Below the pieces are notes generated by a model, which saw only the letters and a list, made by a program, of their open reading frames with translations, did no database searches and was not told the DNA's origin. 64,000 nucleotides of DNA from Chelativorans sp. J32. Its GTDB lineage: Bacteria; Pseudomonadota; Alphaproteobacteria; Rhizobiales; Rhizobiaceae. A program made the position numbers and the translations under genes. Shown one piece after another: positions 43,397 to 53,572 of this stretch (positions are counted from its first letter, which is position 1; each line of letters begins with the position of its first letter). The stretch is from contig NZ_JAEQ01000003.1 in assembly GCF_000518985.1 (NCBI RefSeq), forward strand, positions 62,001-126,000, given 5' to 3'.

Positions 43397-43551
43397 AAGT
43401 CGCTCCCTAGATTGTTGTTGCCTGATCGTTGTTCCCGCCGGACAACCCTCCCGGCAGTCTCTATTGCCCGGAACTCCGCGGCCATAACGGATTCCTTTAA
43501 GGGATGAAACGATGGTTCGTCCAGATGGAGAAGGGCGCATCGGCACAAACT

Positions 43552-44685
43552 TCAGGCTGTACCTCCGGATGGAGGAGCCGCGAGCCTGCCGCCGGTCAGG
43601 GGCCTTGGTGCGCCGGTGGTCTGCGGAAAGCTGATGGGCAGCCCGCGCAAGCTCCGCATGGCGAGATAGGCGAAGCATTCGGCCTCGATCGCATCCCCAC
43701 GCATGCCGGACTGGTCGACCTGCAGCACCTCCACGCCGGCGCGGTGGCGCAGCTCCGCCATGAGCGAGGGATTCCTGCGGCCGCCGCCGCAGACCAGGAG
43801 CCGGGTCGGACGCTTTGGCAAGCCGTCGAGTGCTCGCCCGACTGCCGCCGCCGCGAAGGCCGTCAGCGTTGCCGCTCCGTCTTCGATAGAAAGCCCTTCG
43901 GCCATATCGGCGGTGAACGAATTCCGGTCGAGCGATTTCGGATAGGGAGCGCCGAAATAGGGATGATCGAGGAGGCGGGAGAGCCGCGCCTCATCTACCG
44001 TTCCGGAGCGGGCGATCAGCCCGTCAATGTCGAAATCTCCCCGACCGTGGCGCTTGATCCAGTCGTTGACCGGTGCGTTGGCAGGGCCGGTATCGAAGGC
44101 GGCCATCTCATCGCCGTCGCACCAGGTTATGTTGCCGACGCCCCCGAGATTGAGCATGGCCGTTTCAGGGCCGCCACCGATCCTTTCGAGGAGCGCGCGA
44201 TGATAGACCGGCACAAGGGGCGCGCCTTGCCCACCCGCTTCCACATCCGCAGAGCGGAAATCATAAATCACGTTGATGCCGGTGATCCCTGCCATGAGCG
44301 GACCATCGCCCAACTGGCGCGTGTGGCCTCGCCTGCCTCCGTCCGGCGGGATATGCAGCACGGTCTGTCCGTGAAAACCAATTCCCGCGATCTCCTCCGC
44401 CGAAAGGCCGTTCTCCCTCAGGAAGTCATTCACCGCGAAAGCCTGCGCGCGCGTCAGCGCGGCTTCGGCTTCACGGAAAATGGCTGGCTCCTCCCCCTGG
44501 AAACGCCACCTGCCGGCCTCCTCCAGCGTGCGGACAAGAAGGGGCGGCAGCTCCGGCGGGTATGGCGCAAGCTTGTACGGGCCAAACTCGTGCACCTTCT
44601 CCCCGTCGGTGCGGATCATGGCGATGTCAATATTTCCGTCGAGTACAGTGCCGGTCATCAGACCGACCGCCCACACAGGCTCCAT
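43552..44685 (-). CDS. anmK: Anhydro-N-acetylmuramic acid kinase
   Basis: AnmK opens and phosphorylates 1,6-anhydro-MurNAc to MurNAc-6-phosphate during cell-wall recycling. The 377-residue product has the ASKHA-fold ATP loop in the alphaproteobacterial form [53 protein letters not shown] and [11 protein letters not shown]. The ATG at 44685 follows GAGGG. It is divergent from murQ, whose enzyme uses its product, with 250 bases between. Confidence 0.93.
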   Translation of the reverse strand: MEPVWAVGLMTGTVLDGNIDIAMIRTDGEKVHEFGPYKLAPYPPELPPLLVRTLEEAGRWRFQGEEPAIFREAEAALTRAQAFAVNDFLRENGLSAEEIAGIGFHGQTVLHIPPDGGRRGHTRQLGDGPLMAGITGINVIYDFRSADVEAGGQGAPLVPVYHRALLERIGGGPETAMLNLGGVGNITWCDGDEMAAFDTGPANAPVNDWIKRHGRGDFDIDGLIARSGTVDEARLSRLLDHPYFGAPYPKSLDRNSFTADMAEGLSIEDGAATLTAFAAAAVGRALDGLPKRPTRLLVCGGGRRNPSLMAELRHRAGVEVLQVDQSGMRGDAIEAECFAYLAMRSLRGLPISFPQTTGAPRPLTGGRLAAPPSGGTA

Positions 44686-44935
44686 ATCGCCCTCTTTCGT
44701 TAGCGGAGAGGGCGCAGCATGCACATGGGCGTGGCGGACCTCAAGCCGCTTCACAGCCCTGTCACCAGCAAGGTGCATTGATCTTCGGGTGGGATAACGC
44801 GCACTTGATCAGCGGGGGCGCAAAAGCGCCTTTCTGCTGTTGAGGCTCGATGTTTTCGCTGCGTTATTTGACCGGAACATTTCGATGGTGCATTGGTATT
44901 ATATTGGTTCTTATCCAGGTGAAAACCACTTGAGC

Positions 44936-45826
44936 ATGCGCACGGAAAGCACGAGCGATCGGTACCGCGATCTGGGGCTTGCGCCCGATGACGAGATGCT
45001 GCGCGTCCTTTTGGAGGGACAGAAATCGGCATTCTCCGCCGTTTCATCCGCATTTCCGGCTTTGGAGGAAGCATTGGCGGGGATGGTCGGTCGTCTGCGC
45101 GGCCCCAACGGACGGCTTTTCTATGTGGGCGCCGGGACGTCGGGCAGGCTGGCGGTCCTCGACGGGCTAGAGCTCGGGCCCACCTTCAGTTGGCCGGAAG
45201 AGCGGCTGGTACTGGTTCTTGCCGGGGGCATGGGCTTTGCGAGTGGAGCGGAGGCTGCCGAGGACGACATTCACTCTGCAGCCAGCGCCATCGAGAAGGC
45301 CGATTGCGGGCCCGACGATGTGGTCCTTGCGCTTGCGGCGAGCGGGACGACGCCCTTCACGCTGGCTGCCGTGGAGGCTGCGCGCAAGCGCGGCGCCCTT
45401 ACGATTGGCTTTGCCAACAATCCGGGTGCGCCGCTGCTTGGAAGAGCGGAAATCGGCGTCCTGCTCGACACAGGGCCGGAGGTGGTTGCCGGTTCGACCC
45501 GCCTTGCAGCCGGAACGAGCCAAAAAATCGCGCTGAACCTGCTCTCCACCGCTCTCATGATGCGGCTTGGCAAGGTTTTTCTTGGCCAAATGATCGATAT
45601 GAGGGCTTCGAACGACAAGCTGCGGCGGCGCGCGGTGACGATCCTTACGGAGGTTTCCGGGGTCAGCAGGGAAGTCGCCGTGGCGGTTCTCGAAAAGACC
45701 GGCTATCGCCTCAAGCCAGCCGTGCTGGTCCTCAGGGGGATGGAACTATACGCGGCGGAAGCGGCGCTGGAGCAACATGGCGGCGATCTTCACGCAGTGC
45801 TCGGAATGAAGAATGACAAGACGTAA
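44936..45826 (+). CDS. murQ: N-acetylmuramic acid 6-phosphate etherase
   Basis: MurQ cleaves the lactyl ether of MurNAc-6-phosphate to GlcNAc-6-phosphate. The 296-residue protein (from the ATG at 44936; a TTG at 44930 is open, with AGGTGA upstream) has a SIS fold with FYVGAGTSGRLAVLDGLELGP, LALAASGTTPFTLAA, GFANNPGAPLLGRAEIGV and the family block VVAGSTRLAAGTSQKIALNL. It starts the operon murQ-deaminase-nagA, 14 bases before the next gene. Confidence 0.94.
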   Translation: MRTESTSDRYRDLGLAPDDEMLRVLLEGQKSAFSAVSSAFPALEEALAGMVGRLRGPNGRLFYVGAGTSGRLAVLDGLELGPTFSWPEERLVLVLAGGMGFASGAEAAEDDIHSAASAIEKADCGPDDVVLALAASGTTPFTLAAVEAARKRGALTIGFANNPGAPLLGRAEIGVLLDTGPEVVAGSTRLAAGTSQKIALNLLSTALMMRLGKVFLGQMIDMRASNDKLRRRAVTILTEVSGVSREVAVAVLEKTGYRLKPAVLVLRGMELYAAEAALEQHGGDLHAVLGMKNDKT

Positions 45827-45840
45827 ATGGAGACGAAGCA

Positions 45841-46869
45841 GTGAGTGAACGATCGCTGATGTTCCTGGAAACGGGCGAGGCGGCGGGGGCCGTGGACAGG
45901 CTTCTTCAGCGTGAGGAAAAGACCTTCGCCGAGATCGGGCGGCTTATCGGCGAGCGGCAGCCGCCTGTCGTCACCGTTGCGGCACGCGGCTCATCCGATC
46001 ACGCCGTCAGTTTCTTCAAATATCTCTTCGAGATCTCCTGCGGCATCCCGGTGGCCTCCATCGGACCGTCCGTCGCTTCCGTCTACCGTGCTTCCCTCCG
46101 CATACCCGGCGGGCTGCACATCACGGTTTCCCAGTCGGGCGCGAGCCCGGACATCATTGCCGTGCAGGAAGAGGCCAAACGCGGTGGCGCTTTGACGGTG
46201 GCAATCGTCAATGTCGCAGAAAGCCCGCTTGCACGCGCCGCCGATATCGTGCTGCCGATCCATGCCGGCGAAGAGAAGAGCGTGGCCGCGACGAAAAGCT
46301 TCATCGCTTCGGCAGCAGCGCTGGCTGCGGTGACGCAGGCGGCCTCGGGGAGCAAGGCGCTCGCTTCGGGGCTTTCGCGGCTGCCGGAGGCGCTCGAGAC
46401 CGCGGGTGGAGCGGATTACGAACCTGCCCTTCCGCTTCTCGTCAAGGCGCAGTCGCTCTTCACCGGCGGCCGCGGTCCGGGCTTTGCCATCGCGCTTGAG
46501 GCGGCGCTGAAAGCCAAGGAAACGGCCAAATTGCACGCCGAAGCGTTTTCCCTGGCTGAGCTTATGCACGGGCCGATGCAGCTTGTGGAGGAGGATTTCC
46601 CGATCCTCGCCTTTGCGCCCGAGGACGAGGCCTTGTCCTCGAGCATCGCCGTCATGGACAAGCTGCGGGGCATGGGTGCGCGGATCGTTGCTTTCTCTTC
46701 GCGGCCCCTCGGCCAGGATACGATCGCGGTGCCTTCCACCGGATATGGCCAGCTCGATCCGCTGGCGGCGCTTGCTTCCTACTACCGTCTCGTCGAGCGG
46801 CTTGCACGGGAGCGCGGGTTCAACCCGGATACGCCCGACAAGCTCAAGAAGGTGACGGAGACGATATGA
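45841..46869 (+). CDS. SIS-domain glucosamine-6-phosphate deaminase (NagB-II/GlmS-like)
   Basis: The 342-residue protein consists of two SIS domains like the isomerase half of GlmS, without a glutaminase: TVAARGSSDHAVSFFKYLFE, SQSGASPDIIAV, EEKSVAATKSFIASAA, then LKAKETAKLHAEAFSLAELMHGP. In nagA operons of alphaproteobacteria this type deaminates GlcN-6-phosphate to fructose-6-phosphate. A GTG start at 45841 has GGAGA upstream. The stop overlaps nagA (ATGA). Confidence 0.88.
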   Translation: MSERSLMFLETGEAAGAVDRLLQREEKTFAEIGRLIGERQPPVVTVAARGSSDHAVSFFKYLFEISCGIPVASIGPSVASVYRASLRIPGGLHITVSQSGASPDIIAVQEEAKRGGALTVAIVNVAESPLARAADIVLPIHAGEEKSVAATKSFIASAAALAAVTQAASGSKALASGLSRLPEALETAGGADYEPALPLLVKAQSLFTGGRGPGFAIALEAALKAKETAKLHAEAFSLAELMHGPMQLVEEDFPILAFAPEDEALSSSIAVMDKLRGMGARIVAFSSRPLGQDTIAVPSTGYGQLDPLAALASYYRLVERLARERGFNPDTPDKLKKVTETI

Positions 46870-48026
46870 TGGAAGGCACCATCCTCACCGGAGCCCGCAT
46901 CTTCGATGGAGAGCGGTTTTTTGATGGCCATGCACTGATAGCCGAGAACGGGCGTGTGAAGGCCATCGTGCCGGAGGCGGAGGTTTTCGGCGCAAGCGAT
47001 GTTACGAAGCTCGACGGGGGGATTCTCGCGCCCGGCTTTATAGATGTTCAGGTAAATGGCGGCGGCGGGCGTCTTCTCAACCACGATCCCTCGCCGGAAA
47101 CCTTCTTCGTCATCGCGCGGGCACACCGGAAGTACGGAACGACTGCACTGCTTCCGACGCTCATCACCGATACGAGTGAGGTTACACGATTGGCCGTCGA
47201 AGCGGCAATCGAGGCTGCCAAGGCGGATGAAGGCGTTCTCGGCATCCATCTTGAGGGTCCGCATCTTGCCCCCGCGCGGCGAGGTGCCCATCTGGCCGAA
47301 CTCATGCGTCCGATGGATGAGGAGGATCTCGACCTGCTCTGCCGCGCTGCGGGCGAGATGCCCGTGCTGCACGTGACCGTGGCTGCCGAACAGGTCACGC
47401 CGATGCAGGTGGAGCGGCTCACAAAGGCGGGTGTGATCGTCAGCCTCGGGCATACGGATTGCACGAGCGATGAAGCAACGCGCCTGTTCAATGCCGGCGC
47501 GCGGGGAATCACCCATCTCTATAATGCCATGAGCGCGCTGTCTCACCGCGCCCCGGGGCTGGTGGGAGCGGCGCTCGACGCAGGCGATGTCTGGGGTGGG
47601 ATCATTGCTGATGGACATCATGCCGACCCGACCGCACTGCGCGTTGCGCTGCGCGCCAAACGAGGGCCGGGCAGACTCTTCCACGTCACCGACGCCATGT
47701 CGCTGGTGGGGAGCGAGGACGACAGCTTTGAACTGAACGGACGTGTGGTGCACCGCGAACCCGGCGAGGTCTGCTCCAAGCTCGTGCTGGAGAACGGAAC
47801 GCTGGCAGGTTCGGACCTCGACATGGCGTCCGGGGTCCGTTTTGGCGTGCAGAAGCTGGAACTCTCGGTCGAGGAGTCCCTCAGGATGGCCTCGGCCTAT
47901 CCAGCGGCATATCTGGGGGGCGAGAAAGAGCGCGGTTTCCTGAAGCTCGGCTGCCTGGCCGATTGCGTGCATCTAAGTGACGATTTGCGCGCTCTTCGCG
48001 TCTGGATGGCTGGCCGGGTGAGATAA
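46866..48026 (+). CDS. nagA: N-acetylglucosamine-6-phosphate deacetylase
   Basis: NagA removes acetate from GlcNAc-6-phosphate, the step between MurQ and the deaminase. The 386-residue amidohydrolase shows GFIDVQVNGGGGRLLN, GIHLEGPHLAPARRGAH (metal glutamate), VSLGHTDCTSDEA (metal histidine), ITHLYNAMSAL and FHVTDAMSLVGSEDD with the catalytic aspartate. It is the last gene of the operon. Confidence 0.94.
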   Translation: MMEGTILTGARIFDGERFFDGHALIAENGRVKAIVPEAEVFGASDVTKLDGGILAPGFIDVQVNGGGGRLLNHDPSPETFFVIARAHRKYGTTALLPTLITDTSEVTRLAVEAAIEAAKADEGVLGIHLEGPHLAPARRGAHLAELMRPMDEEDLDLLCRAAGEMPVLHVTVAAEQVTPMQVERLTKAGVIVSLGHTDCTSDEATRLFNAGARGITHLYNAMSALSHRAPGLVGAALDAGDVWGGIIADGHHADPTALRVALRAKRGPGRLFHVTDAMSLVGSEDDSFELNGRVVHREPGEVCSKLVLENGTLAGSDLDMASGVRFGVQKLELSVEESLRMASAYPAAYLGGEKERGFLKLGCLADCVHLSDDLRALRVWMAGRVR

Positions 48027-48114
48027 TTCAACGCTGTTGGTCTAGCAATTTGGCCTTGGCTCGATCTTCAAGCTCGGGTTAGGTTCCGGCTACCAGTCAG
48101 CAGAGTGCCCACTC

Positions 48115-48756
48115 ATGGATTTCGTCCCCGATCTCATCACCATCCTGCAATTTGCGGTGGCGGTTTTCGTACTCGCCATCACGCCCGGGCCGGATATGAC
48201 GCTGTTCGTCAGCCGCGCTCTTTCGCAGGGCAGGGGCGCCGGTTTCGCCTGCATGTTGGGAGCGATGACGGGGATCGTAATCCATGCCACCCTGGTTGCG
48301 GTCGGCCTCTCCGCCTTGCTCGTGGCTTCACCGAAGATATTCTGGCTTCTGAAGATATTCGGAGCTGTCTATCTCGTCTGGCTTGCCTATCAAGCGATCC
48401 GCTATGGCTCGGCCTTCAATCCCGAGCTGAAGGCCAGCAAACAAGCGTCATTGTTCAGGAATTGGTTGACCGGTCTCGGTATCGATTTGCTCAACCCGAA
48501 GATCGTCATCTTCTTCATGACATTCCTGCCGCAATTCGTCTCGGCGAGCGACCCTCATGCGCCGGGCAAATTGTTTTTTCTCGGCGTTCTCTTCATCCCT
48601 CTGTCGCTACCGGTCACGGTGCCGATCGTGATCGCAGCGGACAAATTCGCGGGGATCCTGCAGAAAAATCCCCGCGTCACGCGGGTGGTGGATTACCTGT
48701 TCGCGGGCGTTTTTTCGGCCTTTGCGCTGAAGATCCTTACCGCGCAGGCGCGGTAG
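48115..48756 (+). CDS. LysE/RhtB-family amino-acid exporter
   Basis: The 213-residue protein has six membrane segments and the family opening FAVAVFVLAITPGPDMTLFVSRALSQGRG, of which the ITPGPD turn is diagnostic, then NWLTGLGIDLLNPKIVIFF. Such proteins export amino acids or related compounds; the substrate is not predictable. It lies 88 bases after nagA without a clear ribosome site and is convergent with rlmN. Confidence 0.86.
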   Translation: MDFVPDLITILQFAVAVFVLAITPGPDMTLFVSRALSQGRGAGFACMLGAMTGIVIHATLVAVGLSALLVASPKIFWLLKIFGAVYLVWLAYQAIRYGSAFNPELKASKQASLFRNWLTGLGIDLLNPKIVIFFMTFLPQFVSASDPHAPGKLFFLGVLFIPLSLPVTVPIVIAADKFAGILQKNPRVTRVVDYLFAGVFSAFALKILTAQAR

Positions 48757-48762
48757 AGGGGT

Positions 48763-48783
48763 GGTGAGGCCTCAAGCCTCACC
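48763..48783. other. Stem-loop at the convergent lysE-rlmN junction
   Basis: GGTGAGGC-CTCAA-GCCTCACC, an 8-base-pair stem, overlaps the rlmN stop codon. There is no T-run on either side, so intrinsic termination is doubtful. Confidence 0.4.
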
Positions 48784-50001
48784 ATGCCCCGCAATCATCA
48801 TCGCTTCAAGCTTCAGCCGCTCGGTCTTCTTCATGCGTTCCGACTGCGACTTCAACTGCCCGCAGGCGGCGAGAATATCACGGCCGCGCGGCGTGCGGAT
48901 AGGCGAGGCATAGCCGGCGCGGTTGACGAATTCGGCGAACTTCTCGATCTGCTCCCAGTCGGAGCACTCATAGCTGCTGCCGGGCCAGGGATTGAAGGGG
49001 ATGAGATTGATCTTGGCCGGTATGCCCTTCAGAAGCCGCACCAGCTCGCGCGCGTCGTCGAGAGAGTCGTTGACGTCTTTGAGCATGACATATTCGAAGG
49101 TGATGCGGCGGGCGTTCGACAGCCCGGGATAGGCCCGGCAGGCGTCGAGCAGCTCCTTCAACGGGTATTTCTTGTTGATTGGAACAAGCTCGTTGCGGAG
49201 CTCGTCGCGCACCGCATGCAGCGAGATCGCCAGCATTACGCCGATCTCGGCGCCCGTTCGATAGATTTCGGGAACGACGCCGGATGTCGAAAGCGTGATG
49301 CGGCGCTTCGACAGCGATAATCCTTCGCCATCCGAGGCGACGAGGAGCGCCTGCTTCACGTTCTCGAAATTGTAGAGCGGCTCGCCCATTCCCATCATGA
49401 CGATATTGGTGACCTTGCGGCCTTCCGCCGGAACGATGGCACCATCGGGCGTATCGGCATCGGGGAAGTCGCCCAGACGGTCGCGGGCGATAAGAAGCTG
49501 GTCGAGAATCTCGCCAGCCGTCAGGTTGCGCACCATCTTCTGCGTGCCGGTGTGGCAGAAGGAGCAGGTGAGCGTGCAGCCGACCTGCGAGGAAATGCAG
49601 AGCGTTCCGCGATCCTCCTCGGGGATGTAGACGGTTTCGACTTCCACCGGGCGCCCGGCGCCTCTTGGTGGAAAGCGCAGGAGCCATTTGCGCGTGCCAT
49701 CCTGCGAGATCTGCTCTTCCACGATCTCCGGCCGGGCGATAGTGAAATGCTCGTCGAGCGCAGCTCGCAGATCCTTGGAGATGTTGAACATCTTCGAGAA
49801 ATCGGAGACGCCGCGCACGTATAACCAGTGCCAAAGCTGGCGCACGCGCATGTTGACTTGCCGCTCCGGCACGCCGATCGAGATAAGCGCGTCTGCCAGC
49901 TCCTCACGCAAAAGGCCGATCAGCGGCTTCTTTTCCGGCTGAAGATCAGGGCGCAGAAGCGCGCGGCTTTCGGGGGTCGAGGTGTCGATTGTCAGGGTCA
50001 T
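48772..50001 (-). CDS. rlmN: Dual-specificity 23S rRNA/tRNA adenine-C2 methyltransferase
   Basis: RlmN is a radical-SAM enzyme that methylates A2503 of 23S rRNA and A37 of some tRNAs. The 409-residue protein has the cluster motif CTLTCSFC (Cys142, Cys146, Cys149), [28 protein letters not shown] and the methyl-carrying Cys380 in AACGQL. It stands alone on the minus strand; no strong ribosome site precedes the ATG. Confidence 0.95.
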   Translation of the reverse strand: MTLTIDTSTPESRALLRPDLQPEKKPLIGLLREELADALISIGVPERQVNMRVRQLWHWLYVRGVSDFSKMFNISKDLRAALDEHFTIARPEIVEEQISQDGTRKWLLRFPPRGAGRPVEVETVYIPEEDRGTLCISSQVGCTLTCSFCHTGTQKMVRNLTAGEILDQLLIARDRLGDFPDADTPDGAIVPAEGRKVTNIVMMGMGEPLYNFENVKQALLVASDGEGLSLSKRRITLSTSGVVPEIYRTGAEIGVMLAISLHAVRDELRNELVPINKKYPLKELLDACRAYPGLSNARRITFEYVMLKDVNDSLDDARELVRLLKGIPAKINLIPFNPWPGSSYECSDWEQIEKFAEFVNRAGYASPIRTPRGRDILAACGQLKSQSERMKKTERLKLEAMMIAGHGEA

Positions 50002-50138
50002 CGTGCATCAAATGCGTTTCGGGCGGCGCCTCGGCCGCCCGTTCATCTTTAGGCGCTCATAACATGGCCGCGCCGCGCCGTCACCCCGGCACAGCCACTT
50101 GCTCTAGATACGCATCGAAAAGCGCGTTTCAATGCGGC

Positions 50139-51227
50139 TCAGAGATAAAGAAGCGAGCGCCCGCTCTCGTTGAAGAGATGCATTTTGGCCGGTTGGGCCA
50201 TCAGCGACACCGGTTCGCCTCGACTGAACCTCTGGACGCCCGGCAGCTTGACGACGATCGGTTCCGGCCCGTTCTCCACATCGACATAGACATTTGTGAC
50301 TTCGCCGAGAGATTCCACGATGTTCACGCGGCCGTCGATGAGGCCGTCGCCATTGGAGGCGATCGTCAGATCCTCCGGCCGGACACCGACATGGATCTCC
50401 TGCCCGGCCATGCCTGCGGGGGAGGGGATGGGAAGATCGGCTCTGTGCCTGCCGAGCGCGATGGTGGTGTGTTCACCCGCTTTCTCGATCTTCGCGCGCT
50501 GAACGTTCATGGCTGGAGAACCGATGAATTGCGCGACAAAGAGATTGGCCGGCCTTTCGTAAAGCTCGATAGGAGCACCGACCTGCTCGATATTGCCGGC
50601 CGAAAGCACGACGATGCGATCGGCAAGCGTCATGGCCTCCACCTGGTCGTGCGTGACATAGACCATGGTGGTGTCGGGCATCGACTCCTTGAGCTTGGCG
50701 ATCTCGATGCGAGTTGCCACGCGGAGCGCGGCATCGAGATTGGACAGCGGTTCGTCAAAAAGGAAGACTTTCGGGTCACGAACAATTGCCCGGCCGATGG
50801 CGACGCGCTGTCTTTGACCGCCGGAAAGCGCCTTGGGCAGACGTTCGAGATAGGGTGTCAGACGCAGGATCTCTGCCGCTTCCCGTACGCGCTTCTCGAT
50901 TTCCGCCTTCGGTCTTTTGGCGATCTTGAGCCCGAAGGCCATGTTGTCGAACACGGTCATATGCGGATAGAGCGCATAGGACTGGAAGACCATTGCGATG
51001 CCGCGCTGCGACGGAGGAATGTCGTTCACCCGCTCGTCGCCGATATACATGTCGCCGCTGGTGATCGTCTCCAGACCCGCAATCATGCGCAGGAGCGTGG
51101 ACTTACCGCAGCCCGAGGGGCCGACGAACACGACGAATTCGCCGGTCTTGATCTCCAGGTCGATGCCATGGATGACCTCGGTCGCTCCGTAACTTTTCTT
51201 GATGTTCTTCATCAAAACGCCGGCCAC
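50139..51227 (-). CDS. Sugar ABC transporter ATP-binding protein (UgpC/AglK-like)
   Basis: The 362-residue ATPase is of the carbohydrate-import CUT1 class: VGPSGCGKSTLLRMIAGLE, LSGGQRQRVAIGRAIVRDP, VFLFDEPLSNLDAALR, YVTHDQVEAMTLADRI, then a C-terminal regulatory OB-like domain (ELYERPANLFVAQFIGSPAMN, HVGVRPEDL). The GTG at 51227 is preceded by GGGAGA at good distance and gives the usual VAGV-type start; an upstream GTG at 51251 is less likely. It is the last gene of the four-gene transporter operon. Confidence 0.9.
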   Translation of the reverse strand: MAGVLMKNIKKSYGATEVIHGIDLEIKTGEFVVFVGPSGCGKSTLLRMIAGLETITSGDMYIGDERVNDIPPSQRGIAMVFQSYALYPHMTVFDNMAFGLKIAKRPKAEIEKRVREAAEILRLTPYLERLPKALSGGQRQRVAIGRAIVRDPKVFLFDEPLSNLDAALRVATRIEIAKLKESMPDTTMVYVTHDQVEAMTLADRIVVLSAGNIEQVGAPIELYERPANLFVAQFIGSPAMNVQRAKIEKAGEHTTIALGRHRADLPIPSPAGMAGQEIHVGVRPEDLTIASNGDGLIDGRVNIVESLGEVTNVYVDVENGPEPIVVKLPGVQRFSRGEPVSLMAQPAKMHLFNESGRSLLYL

Positions 51228-51284
51228 TGACTTTTCTCCCGCTTGTGTCACCGCATTTGGAACAGATCCTGAAGCGCTGCCCGG

Positions 51285-52421
51285 TCAGCCTCCCTTGACC
51301 GAACCCGCAAGCAGGCCGCGGACGAGATAACGCTGCAAAGCAAAGAACACAATGATCGGCACGACAATCGCCACAAAAGCGGAAGCGGAGAGGATTTCCC
51401 AATTGCCTCCGCGCGAGCCCAACAGTTCGCGAAGCCTGCCGGTCATTACGAGCTGCTGCTCGTTGTTTCCAAGGAAGACGGTTGCAACCAGCAGATCGTT
51501 CCAGACCCAAAGGAACTGGAAGATGGCGAACGACGCCAAGGCGGGGAAGGAGAGAGGGAGGATGATCTTGCGGAAGATCTCGAAATCCGATGCGCCGTCG
51601 ACGCGGGCGCTTTCCAGGATCTCGCGCGGCAGGCCGGCGATATAATTGCGCAACAGGTAGATGGCGAGCGGCAGGCCGAAACCCGTATGTGCCAGCCAAA
51701 TGCCGATGAAGGATTTGCCCACGCCGATATCGTTGTAGAGGCGCAGAAGCGGGATGAGCGCCATCTGCAGCGGCACCACGATCAGGCCCACGATTGTCGC
51801 CAAGAGCAGGGCTCGGCCGGGAAACTCCATCCAGGCGAGCGCATAGGCCGCATAGGCCGCAATCAGGATCGGTATGACGGTGGCTGGTATCGTCACCGTC
51901 AGCGTGTTGATGAAGCTCTGACCTATGCCCTCCGAGAAGAGGACGGTCTCGTAATTGTCGGTGGTGAATTTCGGCGGTTCTTGGGAGGTGACGAAAAGGC
52001 GCTGGCCCCGCGCACCTTCGGGACGTTCCGGATAACTGATGGCGTAGTCGCCGTTCTCGCCGATGGTGATCAGTTCGCCGTCGCGAGTTTCAGCAGTGTC
52101 GCCGGCACTGAATTCGGTTGGCCGCTGAATGGATACGCCGAAGGCGCTGACGCTCCCAGATATCTCGCCGAAAACGTTTCCGCGCAAAACCCAGCGGCCG
52201 TTTTCCTCTATGGCGTCATCCGGGGCGGCGGCACGGACCACGAGATTGCGTTCAGCCGGCGCCAAGGCGGTCCACCAGCCGCTGGTGACGATCTGATCCT
52301 TGTCGCGGAAAGAGGAGATGAGGATGCCGAGCGTGGGAATGGTCCAAATCGCCACCAATACGAATACCGCGATATGGACTGCCCAGGTTAGCGCCGGGCG
52401 CGCGCCTACGACGGTGCTCAT
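51285..52421 (-). CDS. Sugar ABC transporter permease 2 (AglG-like) with periplasmic insert
   Basis: The 378-residue permease has the MalG-type core with six helices and the EAA loop REILESARVDGASDFEIFRKIILP. Between helix 1 (about 12-34) and helix 2 (near 175) lies an unusual soluble stretch of about 120 residues (ALAPAERNLVVRAAA, RWVLRGNVFGEISG, YAISYPERPEGARG). An insert of this kind is, as I recall, a feature of rhizobial AglG. The start overlaps the permease 1 stop (ATGA). Confidence 0.87.
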   Translation of the reverse strand: MSTVVGARPALTWAVHIAVFVLVAIWTIPTLGILISSFRDKDQIVTSGWWTALAPAERNLVVRAAAPDDAIEENGRWVLRGNVFGEISGSVSAFGVSIQRPTEFSAGDTAETRDGELITIGENGDYAISYPERPEGARGQRLFVTSQEPPKFTTDNYETVLFSEGIGQSFINTLTVTIPATVIPILIAAYAAYALAWMEFPGRALLLATIVGLIVVPLQMALIPLLRLYNDIGVGKSFIGIWLAHTGFGLPLAIYLLRNYIAGLPREILESARVDGASDFEIFRKIILPLSFPALASFAIFQFLWVWNDLLVATVFLGNNEQQLVMTGRLRELLGSRGGNWEILSASAFVAIVVPIIVFFALQRYLVRGLLAGSVKGG

Positions 52422-53572
52422 CTTATGCCCTTTCGCGCTTCGCGGATGTTCCAGACCATGATCGGGGCCACCATCACCATGATGACCAGAGCGATCGTCG
52501 AGGCCCGCCCGAAATCCAGCCCACGGAACATCCAGTCGAACATGTAGTTGGCGAGCACTTGCGTGCCCCACTGGCCATTGGTCATGGCGAGCACGATATC
52601 GAAGACCTTCAGGACCAGGATCGTGATCGTGGTCCACACCACCGCAATCGTGCTCCAGATCTGAGGCACTTTTATCTTGTAGAAGATTTGGAAGGGGGAG
52701 GCCCCGTCGATGACGGCCGCCTCGATCGTTTCTTCCGGTATGCCGCGCAACGCCGCCGAAAGTATGACCATCGCGAAGCCGGTCTGGATCCAGATCAGCA
52801 CCACCATGAGGAAGAAATTGTTCCAGAAGGGGACGGTGATCCACGCCTGTGGATTTCCGCCCAGTCCGGTGACGATGGCGTTCAGCAGACCGATTTGCGC
52901 CTCGCCCGCCGGCCGGTAATCATAAATGAATTTCCAGATCACACTGGCGCCGACGAAGGAGATCGCCATGGGCATGAAGATGAGGCTCTTGGCGATATTG
53001 CCCCAGGATATTCGGTCGGTCAGTGCGGCCGCGATGAGGCCGATGAATGTGGCTGCGGCCGGCACGACGATGAGCCAGAGGATGTTGTTGCGCACGCTTT
53101 CCCGGAAAGCGGGATCCTGCGCCAGCCATTCATAGTTGCGCGTACCCACCCAGGCTTCGCCATTCGGGCCATGGAAGCTCAAGATTACCGAGTTGACCAC
53201 GGGATAAACGAGATAGATCCCGACGACGATCAGCGCGGGCCCGAGAAAAAGCCAGGGCCGGATAGCGTTCGCCTTTGTGATGTTGGACACGATCTGCGCA
53301 CCCGAGGCCGGGTAGATGGTGTCGAGCAGCTTGTTCGAACTCCAGAAATAACCGAAGCACGCGGCCACCCCGAGCACCATGACCAGGAGCGCATTCAAAA
53401 GCTTGGTATAGGGAAGGACAAAGTCGAAAGCGGCATAAACGGCGACCGCAACGGCGATACTCGCAATAAGCCCAGCCGCCATTACCGCCAGGGCTGTGAC
53501 AAAGGTCGTGAGGGCGGATGCAAATCCGCTCTCAGAGGCGGCGGGGGCCGCCGTTGTCTGCGATAGAGCCAC
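52418..53572 (-). CDS. Sugar ABC transporter permease 1 (AglF-like)
   Basis: The 384-residue permease starts with a GTG close to a GGGGAGGAA ribosome site. Two extra N-terminal hydrophobic segments (about 30-52 and 60-77) precede the MalF-type core (NAIRPWLFLGPALIVVGIYLVYPVV). The EAA loop reads PEETIEAAVIDGASPFQIFYKIKVP. It pairs with permease 2 in the membrane. It lies 114 bases after the binding-protein gene. Confidence 0.89.
   Translation of the reverse strand: MALSQTTAAPAASESGFASALTTFVTALAVMAAGLIASIAVAVAVYAAFDFVLPYTKLLNALLVMVLGVAACFGYFWSSNKLLDTIYPASGAQIVSNITKANAIRPWLFLGPALIVVGIYLVYPVVNSVILSFHGPNGEAWVGTRNYEWLAQDPAFRESVRNNILWLIVVPAAATFIGLIAAALTDRISWGNIAKSLIFMPMAISFVGASVIWKFIYDYRPAGEAQIGLLNAIVTGLGGNPQAWITVPFWNNFFLMVVLIWIQTGFAMVILSAALRGIPEETIEAAVIDGASPFQIFYKIKVPQIWSTIAVVWTTITILVLKVFDIVLAMTNGQWGTQVLANYMFDWMFRGLDFGRASTIALVIMVMVAPIMVWNIREARKGIR

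Noticed and set aside
45484-45500. GGTTCGACCC, resembling a tRNA T-loop
   Set aside because: It lies in the coding sequence of murQ, and no acceptor or anticodon stem can be drawn.
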